Source: an uncultured Pelagibacteraceae bacterium
GTDB lineage: Bacteria; Pseudomonadota; Alphaproteobacteria; Pelagibacterales; Pelagibacteraceae
Direction of reading: 5' to 3'
Length of the DNA: 64,000 nucleotides
NCBI GenBank assembly: GCA_902581445.1
Contig: CACHOG010000003.1
Span: 1-64,000 of the forward strand
Of the stretch, positions 63,712 to 64,000 are shown in pieces (position 1 is the stretch's first letter; each line of letters opens with the position of its first letter). Under the pieces are notes generated by a model. The model ran no database searches. It was given only the letters and a program-made list of their open reading frames with translations, and had not been told where the DNA came from. The position numbers and the translations under genes were made by a program.

Positions 63712-64000
63712 ATGTTTTTAATTTTAACTAGAAATTTCCCTCCTGAAATTGGCGGTATGCAAAATCTAATGTATGGTTTAACTAAATCTTTATCTAAATT
63801 AAATATTGTAAAAGTTTTTGCCGATTATCATGAAAATTATTTGAATTTTGATAATAATGTTAATTTTTCTATTGAGAGAATTGGGGGGCCAAAATTACTT
63901 AGAAAGTATAGAAAATCTTATTTAATTAACGAATTTATAAAAAATAACAAAAATATTAGTTGTATAATTGCTGATCATTGGAAGAGTTTAGAGCTCATAA
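63712..64000 (+). CDS. GT4-type glycosyltransferase, 5' part (cut by window edge)
   Basis: An open frame from ATG at 63712 to the window edge (96 codons). The start LILTRNFPPEIGGMQNLMYGL is characteristic of GT4/GT-B enzymes whose first loop binds the acceptor. The second domain is beyond the window. It is five bases downstream of the thioredoxin-fold gene. Donor and acceptor are unknown. Confidence 0.72.
   Translation, partial: MFLILTRNFPPEIGGMQNLMYGLTKSLSKLNIVKVFADYHENYLNFDNNVNFSIERIGGPKLLRKYRKSYLINEFIKNNKNISCIIADHWKSLELI

Overview
This window looks like a chromosomal stretch of a streamlined, very AT-rich alphaproteobacterium. A Pelagibacterales (SAR11)-type genome is the best fit. The base composition is visibly low in G+C, genes overlap by 1-4 bases or touch, and only one gap between recognised genes exceeds 300 bases. 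No tRNA, rRNA, IS element, prophage or CRISPR array is visible. Gene content (TRAP and CUT1 transporters, Znu/Zur zinc uptake, class II DAHP synthase, citramalate synthase, DUF1989, methylcitrate cycle) suits a marine oligotroph. The taxonomic call is inference from composition and gene content, not from a marker tree.

Layout. 1-6759: a sugar-type ABC transporter (permease partial at the left edge, binding protein, divergent ATPase), then a phosphatase, a glucosyl-3-phosphoglycerate synthase and a GH13_18 phosphorylase, together a likely glucosylglycerate synthesis and turnover module. 6756-10144: a predicted autotransporter with a repeat-rich passenger, a DUF4396 membrane protein, a Met/His-rich cupredoxin, and a small chimeric remnant carrying a second copy of the ZnuA C-terminus. 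10268-16609: an HCCA-isomerase-like protein, then the zinc locus (small Cys protein, WD40 protein, CobW-type GTPase and ZnuA on the minus strand; ZnuC, ZnuB and Zur on the plus strand) around a promoter region with two Zur-box-like palindromes. 16629-19512: a short glycan-type cluster (GT4, FAD oxidoreductase, Gfo/Idh-like). 19509-30638: CinA-like, SfsA, Map, then a purine operon purB-(GT2)-purC-purS-purQ-(two lyase-like secreted proteins)-purL, followed by BolA and monothiol glutaredoxin.

30635-42081 is a minus-strand block: GT39-like membrane protein, rpsD, a TrmJ-like methyltransferase, DUF1989, cimA, cysS, nadE, class II DAHP synthase, glmS, and a GlmU reduced to its acetyltransferase half. 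42152-46994 runs on the plus strand: gph, a LysE exporter and prpD-prpB-prpC. 46995-49933 is nrdAB, with NrdR-box-like sites upstream. 50078-51523 is a phosphohexomutase. 51524-57088 holds two TauE-type permeases, dusA and a TRAP transporter. 57186-64000 holds a CoA-transferase, rpoZ, an MFS transporter, a beta-hydroxyacid dehydrogenase, an FMN split-barrel protein, small beta- and gamma-carbonic-anhydrase-like proteins, a methyltransferase, a thioredoxin-fold protein and the start of a glycosyltransferase.

Themes. (1) Both solute-binding-protein genes have a G-rich Shine-Dalgarno and are followed by a hairpin whose U-tract runs into the start codon of the membrane-subunit gene. (2) Four of eight convergent gene pairs share four bases at their stops, and no convergent junction shows a terminator. 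(3) Cell-surface genes sit inside the purine operon with overlapping starts and stops. (4) The zinc locus is the most coherent system here and includes two poorly characterised partners of the CobW GTPase.
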